A stretch of 64,000 bases of DNA, from the NCBI GenBank assembly GCA_013530545.1, contig SPVA01000022.1:1-64000 (forward strand), written 5' to 3'. Both the position numbers and the translations under genes were made by a program. Below the pieces are notes generated by a model that was given only the letters and a program-made list of their open reading frames with translations, was not told where the DNA came from and searched no databases. Source of the DNA: Acinetobacter lwoffii. Its GTDB lineage: Bacteria; Pseudomonadota; Gammaproteobacteria; Pseudomonadales; Moraxellaceae. This document shows, piece after piece, positions 41,066 to 48,276 of this stretch (the first letter of the stretch is position 1; each line of letters opens with the position of its first letter).

Positions 41066-42145
41066 ATGCCACAGTCTTTTAATATTGAAGGTGCTCCACT
41101 TGAACTTCTTGATGTGGGCGAACTTGCACTAATCCACTCAAATTACCGTCCAATGGATACTTGGCTTTTAGACAAGCTTTTCCCAAACCGCCCGTTATTT
41201 AACCGTGATGATGTGCCTTTGGCTGAAGTGTCTGCCGAACATGATCTGGCGCCGCTGGTATCTCCGCAACAGCCTGGTAAGCCATTTGATACCACCCAAT
41301 CTGGTGAAGTACGTCATGTGAAGCCGGCTTACTACAAGCCAAAGAACCAAGTCACTCCGGCTGAAACTTTTGAAATCGCATTACTGGAACGTTTACGTAC
41401 CGCAGGTATCATCTCTACCGGTAACCAGCGATTATCTGAGCAAGAGCAAATGATCATTGCTCAGATCTCGGTAATGAAGCGTAACCATGATGCGATTGAT
41501 AACTCTGTCATGATGATGGCGATTGATTTACTGAAAAATGGTAAATACGCGCTTCACTCCGATGATTATGAATACAACCTGGTGGATTACCGTCGTGATG
41601 CATCTTTAACATTTACGCCCTTAACCAAGTGGAATGAAGCGGGTGCCAAGCCTGTAACGGATATCCGCACCATGCTTGAACGTCAATTGGCTGCTGATGG
41701 TGGTGAAGCTAAGCTGTCTGTTATGTCTGGCTTGGTTTGGGCGGCTCTCTGGAACAATGAAGAGTTTAAGAAAGAGTTCATCACGCCGTATGCCGGTATT
41801 TCTGTTCCAGTGAATCCAAGTTTTGGTGTTAAGGAATCGGCGACCTTCAAAGGTACTTTTGATGGAATCGAATTCTGGGTATATGACGCAACCTACCGCA
41901 ACAAGGGCAAGGTGAATCGTTTTATTCCTAAAGATTACTTCTCTTTGATCTCTGATACTAATGGTTCAGTTGCTCACTGTAAGATTAAAAACATGTTGGC
42001 CAACGGCGTTGCTCAGCAATACTTTGATCGTCAGTGGTACTGCGAAGATCCAAGCGGCATCATGCTGATGACTGAATCTGCTCCACTGGTTGTGCCGTCT
42101 AATAAGAACGGTGTCGTTGGTGGTACTGGCTTTATCACCCTATAA
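41066..42145 (+). CDS. major capsid protein (Phage_cap_E family)
   Basis: A 359-residue shell protein of the lambda-E/Phage_cap_E group. Conserved parts include NYRPMDTWLLDKLFPNRPLF near 27-46, RHVKPAYYKPKNQV near 83-97, and the C-terminal WVYDATYRNKGKVNRFIPKD and ARQWYCEDPSGI-like segment near 320. It is the most abundant virion protein. The ATG is seven bases after the decoration gene's probable stop. Intact. Confidence 0.93.
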   Translation: MPQSFNIEGAPLELLDVGELALIHSNYRPMDTWLLDKLFPNRPLFNRDDVPLAEVSAEHDLAPLVSPQQPGKPFDTTQSGEVRHVKPAYYKPKNQVTPAETFEIALLERLRTAGIISTGNQRLSEQEQMIIAQISVMKRNHDAIDNSVMMMAIDLLKNGKYALHSDDYEYNLVDYRRDASLTFTPLTKWNEAGAKPVTDIRTMLERQLAADGGEAKLSVMSGLVWAALWNNEEFKKEFITPYAGISVPVNPSFGVKESATFKGTFDGIEFWVYDATYRNKGKVNRFIPKDYFSLISDTNGSVAHCKIKNMLANGVAQQYFDRQWYCEDPSGIMLMTESAPLVVPSNKNGVVGGTGFITL

Positions 42146-42155
42146 GGAGCAAGAC

Positions 42156-42515
42156 ATGCCGAAGTACACAGCAAAACAATCCATCGGGCATTTTATGCCA
42201 GGTGATGAAATCAAAGGGCTTGAAGCTAAACAACTTCAGGCCCTTTTAGCATCTGGGGCTATTGAAGAATATCAAGAGCCGGAAGAACCTAAGGCAGATG
42301 GCACGGCCGTACGCTTGGCTGAACTTGAAAAGGCCAATGCTGAGTTAACAGCAGCAAATAAAACCTTAACTGAAGCCAATCAGGCAGCAGTTGCGGACAA
42401 GGCCAAGGGTGATCAAGAAGTTGCTGATCTGAAGGCTAAAGTGGCTGAGCTTGAAAAGGCAAAGTCTGCTGCAAAACCTAAAGCGGGTGATAAGCCAGCG
42501 GATGAAACCAAGTAG
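42156..42515 (+). CDS. small phage protein with coiled coil, paralogue of 43846
   Basis: A 119-residue protein. The first ~45 residues (MPKYTAKQSIGHFMPGDEIK, LEAKQLQALLASGAIEEY) are similar to those of the gene at 43846. The rest is an Ala/Lys/Glu coiled coil (ELTAANKTLTEANQAAVADK). AAGGAG precedes the start. It lies between major capsid and DUF1320 genes, a place used for connector or cement proteins. Unknown function. Confidence 0.65.
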   Translation: MPKYTAKQSIGHFMPGDEIKGLEAKQLQALLASGAIEEYQEPEEPKADGTAVRLAELEKANAELTAANKTLTEANQAAVADKAKGDQEVADLKAKVAELEKAKSAAKPKAGDKPADETK

Positions 42516-42522
42516 GTGATCT

Positions 42523-42963
42523 ATGTATGCGACTGAAGCGGATTTGGTCGCACGATTTGGTGATGAGATTGAAAATCTGAAAACGATGCTCCCGTCTCAG
42601 TCTTCAGTAACTGATGCAATTCAGGATGCAACAGAGGAAATTAACGGCCACATCGGTGGTCGTTATCCTTTGCCGCTGCCTAAAGTGCCGAGTAATTTAA
42701 AGCGTATGGCGTGTGATATTGCACGCTATCGTCTTTATTTCCAGCAACCCACCGATGAGGTGCGACAGCGTTATGAAGATGCAATCGCATTCTTAAAACG
42801 TGTTGCTGATAACAAAGCACATTTGCAGATTCAGTTACCTGAAACAAACCAGATCGTGGATGACCAACCTAAAGGACGACCTTCAACGGCGCCAGTCGGT
42901 ACTTCATATACCGGTGGTGTATTTGGAGATTCTGTCCTGGACCAGATGCCCAGCTTGAAGTGA
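42523..42963 (+). CDS. DUF1320 family head-tail protein (Mu gp36-like)
   Basis: A 146-residue protein with the family start MYATEADLVARFGDEIENLK and the core DATEEINGHIGGRYPLPLPK then RMACDIARYRLYFQQP. Mu gp36-like proteins act at the head-tail joint. It is the second gene of the conserved DUF1320-gpG-gp37 block. Confidence 0.88.
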   Translation: MYATEADLVARFGDEIENLKTMLPSQSSVTDAIQDATEEINGHIGGRYPLPLPKVPSNLKRMACDIARYRLYFQQPTDEVRQRYEDAIAFLKRVADNKAHLQIQLPETNQIVDDQPKGRPSTAPVGTSYTGGVFGDSVLDQMPSLK

Positions 42964-42970
42964 GGTGCTT

Positions 42971-43468
42971 ATGGCTTTTGCAATAACCATTCAGGCAGAT
43001 AGTTCACCTATTGAAGCAGTGCTTAAGCAATTGGGTAGCTTTGACTCATTAAAGGCTCAGTTATTTGATGAGATCGGTGCTGGGCTTGAAAGTAGTGTCC
43101 ACAATCGGTTTTTAACCGGTACTGATGTTGATGGTAACCCGTGGAAGATTTCATGGCGTGCACGTATGCAGGGTGGCGAGACGCTGCGCGATACTGGCCG
43201 CCTAATGAATTCCTACACACACAATGTACTTTCAAGTGGTGTGGAAGTGGGTACAGATGTTGCGTACGCGCCACATCTGCATTACGGCGCAACAATCCTA
43301 CCTAAGAATGGCCAATACATTACTTTTGCAGTGGGTGGTCAATATCGGAAAGTTAAGCAGTCGATTCTACCGCCTCGAACTCAACTCGGTCTTGATGCGG
43401 AAGATGAAGTCATGGTTTTGGATATTGTCGGGAGTTTTATAGATGAGCACCTTCTTCGCGGTACGTGA
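42971..43468 (+). CDS. phage virion morphogenesis protein (Mu gpG-like)
   Basis: A 165-residue protein (MAFAITIQADSSPIEAVLKQ...). It shows the gpG signatures: DEIGAGLESSVHNRFLTGTD near 45-65, GNPWKISWRAR and TLRDTGRLMNSYTHNV near 75-100, and the C-terminal ILPPRTQLGLDAEDE. ATG 42971 follows GAGG. It helps head or tail assembly and lies between DUF1320 and gp37. Confidence 0.88.
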   Translation: MAFAITIQADSSPIEAVLKQLGSFDSLKAQLFDEIGAGLESSVHNRFLTGTDVDGNPWKISWRARMQGGETLRDTGRLMNSYTHNVLSSGVEVGTDVAYAPHLHYGATILPKNGQYITFAVGGQYRKVKQSILPPRTQLGLDAEDEVMVLDIVGSFIDEHLLRGT

Positions 43469-43836
43469 TGAGATTGCAGAAAAGCTGAAAGAAATTCCAT
43501 TCAGTCAGCGTAACAGAGATGTCGCAAGTCACGCCGTCGGCACACGTCAATTTTGTTCGTATAGATAAAAAGGCAAGTGCAGGTCGTGGAAGTATCAACC
43601 AGATCGGTCAGCAATGGGCGGTTACGGTGGCATGTCGCAATGCTCAATCTCAAATGACCGATGGACGTGCTGTAAGTGATGAAGCGGGGCTTTTGACTGA
43701 GAAGGTGATTCAACTGCTTTCCGGTTGGCAACCACAAGCATCACGTACGGCGCTGGAATTTATTTCAGTTCGGGATGGCTACAGTCCGGGCTTTGCATAC
43801 ATCACGATTATTTTTGAATCACAAAAATTCATTTAG
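43443..43836 (+). pseudogene. Mu gp37-like tail completion protein, broken frame
   Basis: ATG 43443 gives MSTFFAVRDEIAEKLKEIPF and stops early. The expected continuation is in another frame: SVSVTEMSQVTPSAHVNFVR then GSINQIGQQWAVTVACRNAQ and so on to 43836. The two halves need an indel near 43490-43505 (one base too many, or a larger loss of 3n+2 bases). Related proteins seem to have extra residues there, so a short deletion is likely. The later frame could still start at 43519. The gene would complete the tail. Confidence 0.7.
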
Positions 43837-43845
43837 GAGCCAGTC

Positions 43846-44016
43846 ATGGCAAAACAATACAAGGCAACTCAGCCTGTCGGCCGCTTTCAAAAAGGCGATA
43901 TGGTCGGCGGCCTGGATGATGCTCAAATTAAAAAATTACTGGCAGATGGTGTGATTCAGGAACTTCCTGAAGCTAAAGCTGCTCCAGCCAAGAAAACTAC
44001 AGGGGATGAAAAGTAA
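43846..44016 (+). CDS. small phage protein, paralogue of 42156
   Basis: A 56-residue protein: MAKQYKATQPVGRFQKGDMV then LDDAQIKKLLADGVIQEL and a Lys/Ala-rich end. It resembles the first 45 residues of the protein at 42156, so one is probably a duplicate of the other. GGAG precedes the ATG and its stop overlaps the next start (TAATG). Confidence 0.6.
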   Translation: MAKQYKATQPVGRFQKGDMVGGLDDAQIKKLLADGVIQELPEAKAAPAKKTTGDEK

Positions 44017-44777
44017 TGGCTAAAGAATATATCTCGTTGCAGGGTAAATTCTATTTATCCAAGCTAACCAATGGTATTGCTGGCGCTATGCGTCATCTGG
44101 GTAACGTGCCCGATTTTGAGCTTGAAATTGGTGCAGATGTTATTGAGCATCAAGAGTCAACATCAGGCAATCGCACAACTGACTTTACGATGGTAAATAC
44201 AACTTCTGTGAATTTCTCTGGAACACTTGAAGAAGTAGACAAAGACAATCTGGAGTACATCGTATCTGGTACCAACTCTGAAGTTGTAAGCAAAGCGATT
44301 GCTGATGAATCATTGGGTACTGTGGTTGCTGGTCAGGAAATCCAATTAAAGGGCTACAACTTATCAGAAGTGACCTTTAAGGACTCTACTAGCGGTACAC
44401 CAAAAACACTTACTGATGATCAGTACACCGTGGATGCTAAGTTTGGCACTGTGATCTTCCATGATGTAGCAGACCTCACGATGCCGATCCTAGCCACCTA
44501 TACAACAGGCGCCGTAACACATACCACTTTGGCAAATAACTTTAATGAAGAATATGAGTTGTTCTTTAAAGGGGTGAACACGGCAAATGGTAAGCACATG
44601 GCTGTGCGCTTATGGCGAACTAAAAAGTCACCTGAAACCACTTTCCCATTAATTCATGAAGAATTGGGTCAGTATGAAATCTCTGGTCAGGCCTTATCTG
44701 ATGTGGGTAAAGAAACAGACCCAACACTTGGCTTATATGGTCATATCGTAACGATTCCGGCAGCGACAACACCGTAA
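44016..44777 (+). CDS. phage tail tube/major tail protein
   Basis: A 253-residue protein (MAKEYISLQGKFYLSKLTNG...). Its pattern, many short beta strands with Thr/Ser/Gly and the segment GNVPDFELEIGADVIEHQES, is that of phage tail tube proteins of the TTP_1/Phage tail tube type. No sheath gene is nearby, so the tail is probably non-contractile. It lies after the head-tail joint genes and before a cluster of small extra genes. Confidence 0.8.
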   Translation: MAKEYISLQGKFYLSKLTNGIAGAMRHLGNVPDFELEIGADVIEHQESTSGNRTTDFTMVNTTSVNFSGTLEEVDKDNLEYIVSGTNSEVVSKAIADESLGTVVAGQEIQLKGYNLSEVTFKDSTSGTPKTLTDDQYTVDAKFGTVIFHDVADLTMPILATYTTGAVTHTTLANNFNEEYELFFKGVNTANGKHMAVRLWRTKKSPETTFPLIHEELGQYEISGQALSDVGKETDPTLGLYGHIVTIPAATTP

Positions 44778-44783
44778 CCCATA

Positions 44784-44830
44784 CAGGCACAAAGAACTCC
44801 ACAGGCGCTATGCGTCTTTTTTTGTGCCTG
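44784..44830 (+). terminator. two-level terminator after the tail tube gene
   Basis: Outer arms CAGGCACAAA (44784-44793) and TTTGTGCCTG (44821-44830) enclose an inner hairpin GGCGC/GCGTC followed by TTTTTTT. It can end most transcripts here, keeping the abundant tail tube message high. Confidence 0.8.
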
Positions 44831-45233
44831 CCTTATAGTAATAAGTCTTAAAACATTTAAGATGAAACTTAATAAATAGTAAAAAATAAAGATTATGTAA
44901 TCTTTTGTTATTCTAATTTTCATCTGATGGGGATATAAAAGATATTCACTTCACGTTAAGAATAAAACTGCTATGACTAAAATAGAAAATATTTGTCTCC
45001 ATCCTAGCCGTAATAATTATTTCTACTATTATTTATCTTGTGTGTCAGCCAGTTAACTAATTAAGAACCTCCTTCGGGAGGTTTTAAATAACTTGAAATC
45101 TTTATTAATTATTTAATATTTACATAAAAAAGCCCTAAAGCGTCTAAACATAAAATTACAAAAGTATGTGCAAATACAATCAGCTTAATCAACAAAATAA
45201 TGTAAAGTTCCGCCTTTAGGAAAAGGGGGGCTT
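44831..45233. other. non-coding AT-rich region before a moron lipoprotein
   Basis: About 400 AT-rich bases without a supported ORF. A hairpin at 45066-45086 ends in TTTT. Promoter elements for the next gene are likely but no clear consensus pair stands out. Confidence 0.4.
45066..45088 (+). terminator. terminator upstream of the lipoprotein gene
   Basis: ACCTCC-TTCG-GGAGGT hairpin followed by TTT. Confidence 0.65.
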
Positions 45234-45575
45234 ATGAAACATATAGTTTTTTTGTTGGTTTTTACAATATTAACTGGATGTAGTCAGCAAGAATTTAATG
45301 CTCAATCTTCTAATCCAGAGATATTAAAAGAACAACAGCTCAAATCAATACGAGAGATAACTAAAACTTTTCTTCCAAATCCTGATTCAGCTAAGTTTCG
45401 TAATCAAATAGGAGAGTGTGGAGAGGTAAGCTATAGGGACAAAGATAACAAATACACTGCTTTCCAACGCTTTGTTGTGATTGAAAAAAATATAGTGCTT
45501 GTAGAAAATCAGATGGATCCAAAGCAATTTGAGCTTTCATGGAAAAGCGCCTGTATACCAAGCTGGAATAAATAA
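45234..45575 (+). CDS. small phage-borne lipoprotein
   Basis: A 113-residue lipoprotein. The signal peptide MKHIVFLLVFTILTGC has a lipobox with Cys 16. The mature part contains Lys/Glu-rich helix and two Cys (near 60 and 108). It has GGGG before the ATG and its own terminator. The place, between tail tube and tail chaperone genes, and the separate transcription unit suggest a moron; superinfection exclusion is a common role for such lipoproteins but is inference. Confidence 0.65.
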   Translation: MKHIVFLLVFTILTGCSQQEFNAQSSNPEILKEQQLKSIREITKTFLPNPDSAKFRNQIGECGEVSYRDKDNKYTAFQRFVVIEKNIVLVENQMDPKQFELSWKSACIPSWNK

Positions 45576-45581
45576 TTATTA

Positions 45582-45607
45582 AGCCCTCATTAGAGGGCTT
45601 TCTTTTA
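45582..45607. terminator. shared terminator of two convergent small genes
   Basis: AGCCCTC (45582-45588) and GAGGGCT (45593-45599) end in TTTCTTTTA on the plus strand. The arm region lies between the lipoprotein gene and the convergent minus-strand gene. Confidence 0.7.
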
Positions 45608-45772
45608 TTCATCAGATGATTCGGGTGTATCAGCTTGTTTCTTTGCATACTCTAAAGCAACCTGTTGCGCTTCAGCTGCAGCAGTAGCCTCAATTGGTGG
45701 TTCTGATGCGATAGCTGCGGTGCCAGTGAATCCGAATAAAACCAAGATTAGAATTTTCGAATACTTTTTCAT
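45605..45772 (-). CDS. small secreted or membrane peptide on the opposite strand
   Basis: A 55-residue frame reads MKKYSKILILVLFGFTGTAA then Ile-Ala-Ser-Glu-Pro, a clear signal peptide, followed by an Ala/Glu-rich helix ending in DTPESSDE. AGAGGAAA precedes the ATG on the minus strand. It is too short for most ORF lists and runs against the tail genes. Function unknown. Confidence 0.6.
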   Translation of the reverse strand: MKKYSKILILVLFGFTGTAAIASEPPIEATAAAEAQQVALEYAKKQADTPESSDE

Positions 45773-46048
45773 TTGAATTTCCTCTACGTTTCTAAGACTT
45801 AATTTCAGTCTAGAGAATGATTTAAATCGTGGATGTAGCAGCTATGTCGGGATATGTAAGATATTCAGGTCTAAAGTTATAGGTTTCTAGGTTTACGTAA
45901 GAATGCTTTTCTGATGAAACTTTTTGTTGCTAAAGAAACTTCCCTAACTTCTAAATCTTTGTAACATCCAATAATTTTTTTGTAATATTTATGTTATTAA
46001 TTGTTTGCTTTGCTTATCATATGAATGATGAAAAGTGGAGCACCGAAA

Positions 46049-46147
46049 ATGCTAACGAAAACAGAAATCGTTGTTGTCATACTAATGGTACTAGCCTTAA
46101 TTTTCATCGTTTATGAGATGGGACAAGGTGGTAGTTGGACTTTATAG
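46049..46147 (+). CDS. single-membrane-segment peptide
   Basis: A 32-residue peptide: MLTKTEIVVVILMVLALIFI then VYEMGQGGSWTL. It is one hydrophobic segment with a GTGGAG site upstream and is followed by a terminator. Too short to assign; could be a small membrane regulator. Confidence 0.45.
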   Translation: MLTKTEIVVVILMVLALIFIVYEMGQGGSWTL

Positions 46148-46176
46148 AATTCAGCCTTTATTAAAGTTAAAAGAAA

Positions 46177-46197
46177 AGCACCTTAGGGTGCTTTTTT
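46177..46197 (+). terminator. terminator after the membrane peptide
   Basis: AGCACC/GGTGCT hairpin followed by TTTTTT. Confidence 0.8.
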
Positions 46198-46227
46198 AAT
46201 ATCTAAAATTTTTCTCGGGATTCCACC

Positions 46228-46788
46228 ATGAATGATTTTTTCCTAGCAACAAACCGAAGCATCAAAGTTAATGACATCGAAGTGCGTCAGATCCAGATGA
46301 AAGACTTTGATACCTGGGCGGTGCATGCTGAAGTTTTGAAGAACTTCATCAAAGACCAAAATCATTCAGATGAGATTTTGACAGGGCTATTTAAAGCTCA
46401 TGGGGTGCAAGTCATTTCGACCATGGCATGCATTACTGATCTGAACAATGAATCACTGGTAGAACTTGCTGCTAATGAGCAAGGGTTTAAAGAGCTACTT
46501 AAGGCAGTGCTTCTGATCAACCAGGCTTACTTCAAATACGAAAAACCGAAACGCGGTATTAAAAAGAAAGATGACTCTACCTGGTTTGATTCATTCCAGT
46601 TTCTGGTATCAATGGGTCATCAGCATAGCGAAATCATGGAAATGACCTACGGTGCATTCCAAGGCTACGTTAAGGCAGCAAACAAGATGTACAAGCAGGG
46701 AATCTTTAATAACGCCGTTGCAGCGCGTGTGGCACAATCTGATAAGAAAGGTTTTGAGTCATTTAAGAAAGAAATGGTTTCTGATTGA
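46228..46788 (+). CDS. tail assembly chaperone-like protein
   Basis: A 186-residue protein (MNDFFLATNRSIKVNDIEVR...). The order after the tail tube and before the tape measure is that of a tail assembly chaperone (gpG type), and the C-terminal half (YKQGIFNNAVAARVAQSDKK) fits. The tape measure does not follow at once: four small genes and a chain of terminators intervene. I do not see a slippery site for a frameshifted longer form. Confidence 0.6.
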   Translation: MNDFFLATNRSIKVNDIEVRQIQMKDFDTWAVHAEVLKNFIKDQNHSDEILTGLFKAHGVQVISTMACITDLNNESLVELAANEQGFKELLKAVLLINQAYFKYEKPKRGIKKKDDSTWFDSFQFLVSMGHQHSEIMEMTYGAFQGYVKAANKMYKQGIFNNAVAARVAQSDKKGFESFKKEMVSD

Positions 46789-46846
46789 TAAAGAAATAAG
46801 CAAACAGTAGTATGGCCATATTAAATCAATACTTATAAGGGGTCAT

Positions 46847-47308
46847 ATGGGAAGTTATATTGAAGAGAACTTGGCTAGAGATGAGAAAATCATTATCAAA
46901 GCACAAGTGACATGGTTATCTCAATTCTGGTATTTGTTGTTCGGGGGGCTATTTATTTTATCTGCGCTGGGATCAAAGAGCGGAGTTTCTTTGTTTATCG
47001 GACTAATTTTAATTGGGATAGCTGCTATACATGTTCTAACAACAGAGCTAGCTCTAACAAATAGACGTATCATTGCTAAGTCTGGATTAATTCGAAGAAA
47101 TACAATTGAATTAAAAGTAAATCGTGTTGAAAGTTTAGGGGTCGATCAAGGCATCTTGGGGCGAATTCTTAATTTTGGGTCTATTGTAGTTAAAGGGGTG
47201 GGTGGCTCACATGCACCAATTCCATATATTTCACGACCAATGGAATTCAGACAGCAAGTAAATAATTTTCTCGATGAATTAGATGATGCTGATAAAAAAG
47301 TATCGTAA
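46847..47308 (+). CDS. PH-domain (bPH2/YdbS-like) membrane protein
   Basis: A 153-residue protein. Two hydrophobic segments (LSQFWYLLFGGLFILSALGS, then GVSLFIGLILIGIAAIHVL) are followed by a bacterial PH-type domain (ELALTNRRIIAKSGLIRRNT then ELKVNRVESLGVDQGILGRI). Host YdbS-like proteins of this kind sit in the inner membrane. Here it lies in the tail region with its own start and terminator, so it may be a moron that alters the host envelope. Confidence 0.72.
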   Translation: MGSYIEENLARDEKIIIKAQVTWLSQFWYLLFGGLFILSALGSKSGVSLFIGLILIGIAAIHVLTTELALTNRRIIAKSGLIRRNTIELKVNRVESLGVDQGILGRILNFGSIVVKGVGGSHAPIPYISRPMEFRQQVNNFLDELDDADKKVS

Positions 47309-47314
47309 ATCAAA

Positions 47315-47335
47315 AGCACCCTAGGGTGCTTTTTT
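47315..47335 (+). terminator. terminator of the PH-domain gene
   Basis: AGCACC/GGTGCT hairpin followed by TTTTT. Confidence 0.8.
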
Positions 47336-47516
47336 GATGCTTCTCATATTTGAGAATCGCTTTTAGATTCTCAAGCCCTTCATAACAACTTGCGTGTAAT
47401 TATGGTTAAGGATTAGAACTAACCTGAAAATTGATTATATAGTACAAAAGGCGAAAAGATTTCTCTATCACATGAAGAGAAATTGCAGCAAGGTTTAAAA
47501 AATTATAGGGATAAAT
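47336..47516. other. short intergenic stretch
   Basis: No gene supported; it presumably holds a promoter for the next small gene. Confidence 0.3.
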
Positions 47517-47891
47517 ATGAAAAACGGTTTATTAAGAGTGCTTGTTGTTAATGCAAATGATTCTATCGTTGTAGAAAAGAAGCAAACACTACCTATTACT
47601 TTAAGTGTAAATGGCCAGTTGATTAGTGGTGAATTAATATCAAGAAGTGAGTTTTTCACTCTCGAACAGAATGTAATCTTAAAACATCATGTAGATATTA
47701 TTGATGCACAGATAGTCGAAGAAAAAGGCGAAATTCCAGAAACGCCAATGGATGAACTTCAATATCTTCATCTAAAAAATGCTGCGTATTGGGTGAATGG
47801 GGTTAAAGTTCCTTCAAGCCAAACAAGTATAATAGTCAACATAGACTCGGTAGATGCATTTAATCTCGGAATGCTGCAATCTAGCCAATAG
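47517..47891 (+). CDS. hypothetical protein, weakly GvpU-like
   Basis: A 124-residue soluble protein. The segment PITLSVNGQLISGELISRSEFF (residues ~26-46) recalls the start of GvpU-type gas-vesicle accessory proteins, but nothing else in the phage points to gas vesicles. It stands alone between terminators. The name is uncertain; best read as a moron of unknown function. Confidence 0.4.
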   Translation: MKNGLLRVLVVNANDSIVVEKKQTLPITLSVNGQLISGELISRSEFFTLEQNVILKHHVDIIDAQIVEEKGEIPETPMDELQYLHLKNAAYWVNGVKVPSSQTSIIVNIDSVDAFNLGMLQSSQ

Positions 47892-47911
47892 ACTCTTTTA
47901 ATTATTGCATA

Positions 47912-47936
47912 AGCTCACTTCGGTGGGCTTTTTTTA
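47912..47936 (+). terminator. terminator after the GvpU-like gene
   Basis: AGCTCAC-TTCG-GTGGGCT followed by TTTTTT. Confidence 0.8.
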
Positions 47937-47953
47937 TACCCAAAAAAAGCAAA

Positions 47954-47985
47954 AAGCCCATGATTACGAGTCACGGGCTTTTTTG
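47954..47985 (+). terminator. second terminator after the GvpU-like gene
   Basis: AGCCC(A)TGA and TCACGGGCT arms with one mismatch, followed by TTTTTT. Confidence 0.7.
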
Positions 47986-48022
47986 TGTTCACAACCTTAT
48001 GGCAGAAGGAAGCAAACCATAG

Positions 48023-48196
48023 ATGAATTTTAACCTAGATTTAAAGGTTGATAAAGCAATGAATCAATTATCAGAAAGTAAAGCATTAAGGCGCTGGACC
48101 TACATTGTCTGCTTCTTGGTGATTGTAGGTGTAGGGACATGGCAATTAGCACCCATACTACAAGCCATAGCAAAATTAATAGAAGTTCTTAAGTAA
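48023..48196 (+). CDS. small membrane protein
   Basis: A 57-residue protein with a charged amphipathic start (MNFNLDLKVDKAMNQLSESK) and one membrane segment (WTYIVCFLVIVGVGTWQLAP). The AGAAGGAAG box is a little far upstream. Could be a holin-like or tail-region membrane protein. Unknown. Confidence 0.5.
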   Translation: MNFNLDLKVDKAMNQLSESKALRRWTYIVCFLVIVGVGTWQLAPILQAIAKLIEVLK

Positions 48197-48197
48197 G

Positions 48198-48223
48198 CCG
48201 ACCCAATAAGAGGTCGGTTTTTT
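48198..48223 (+). terminator. terminator after the small membrane protein
   Basis: CCGACC/GGTCGG hairpin followed by TTTTTT. Confidence 0.85.
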
Positions 48224-48232
48224 ATATCTGCT

Positions 48233-48253
48233 GCGCCTCAAGGCGCTTTTTTA
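48233..48253 (+). terminator. terminator immediately before the tape measure gene
   Basis: GCGCC-TCAA-GGCGC followed by TTTTTT. Confidence 0.85.
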
Positions 48254-48276
48254 ATGCCTAAAATTTAGAGGCCCGT

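Noticed and set aside
37010-44777. transposable (Mu-like) phage
   Set aside because: Only head genes are Mu-like. There is no transposase or MuB gene, and an integrase with attachment repeats is present.
47517-47891. gas vesicle gene cluster
   Set aside because: Only a weak GvpU-like segment is seen; no gvpA or other gas vesicle genes are present.
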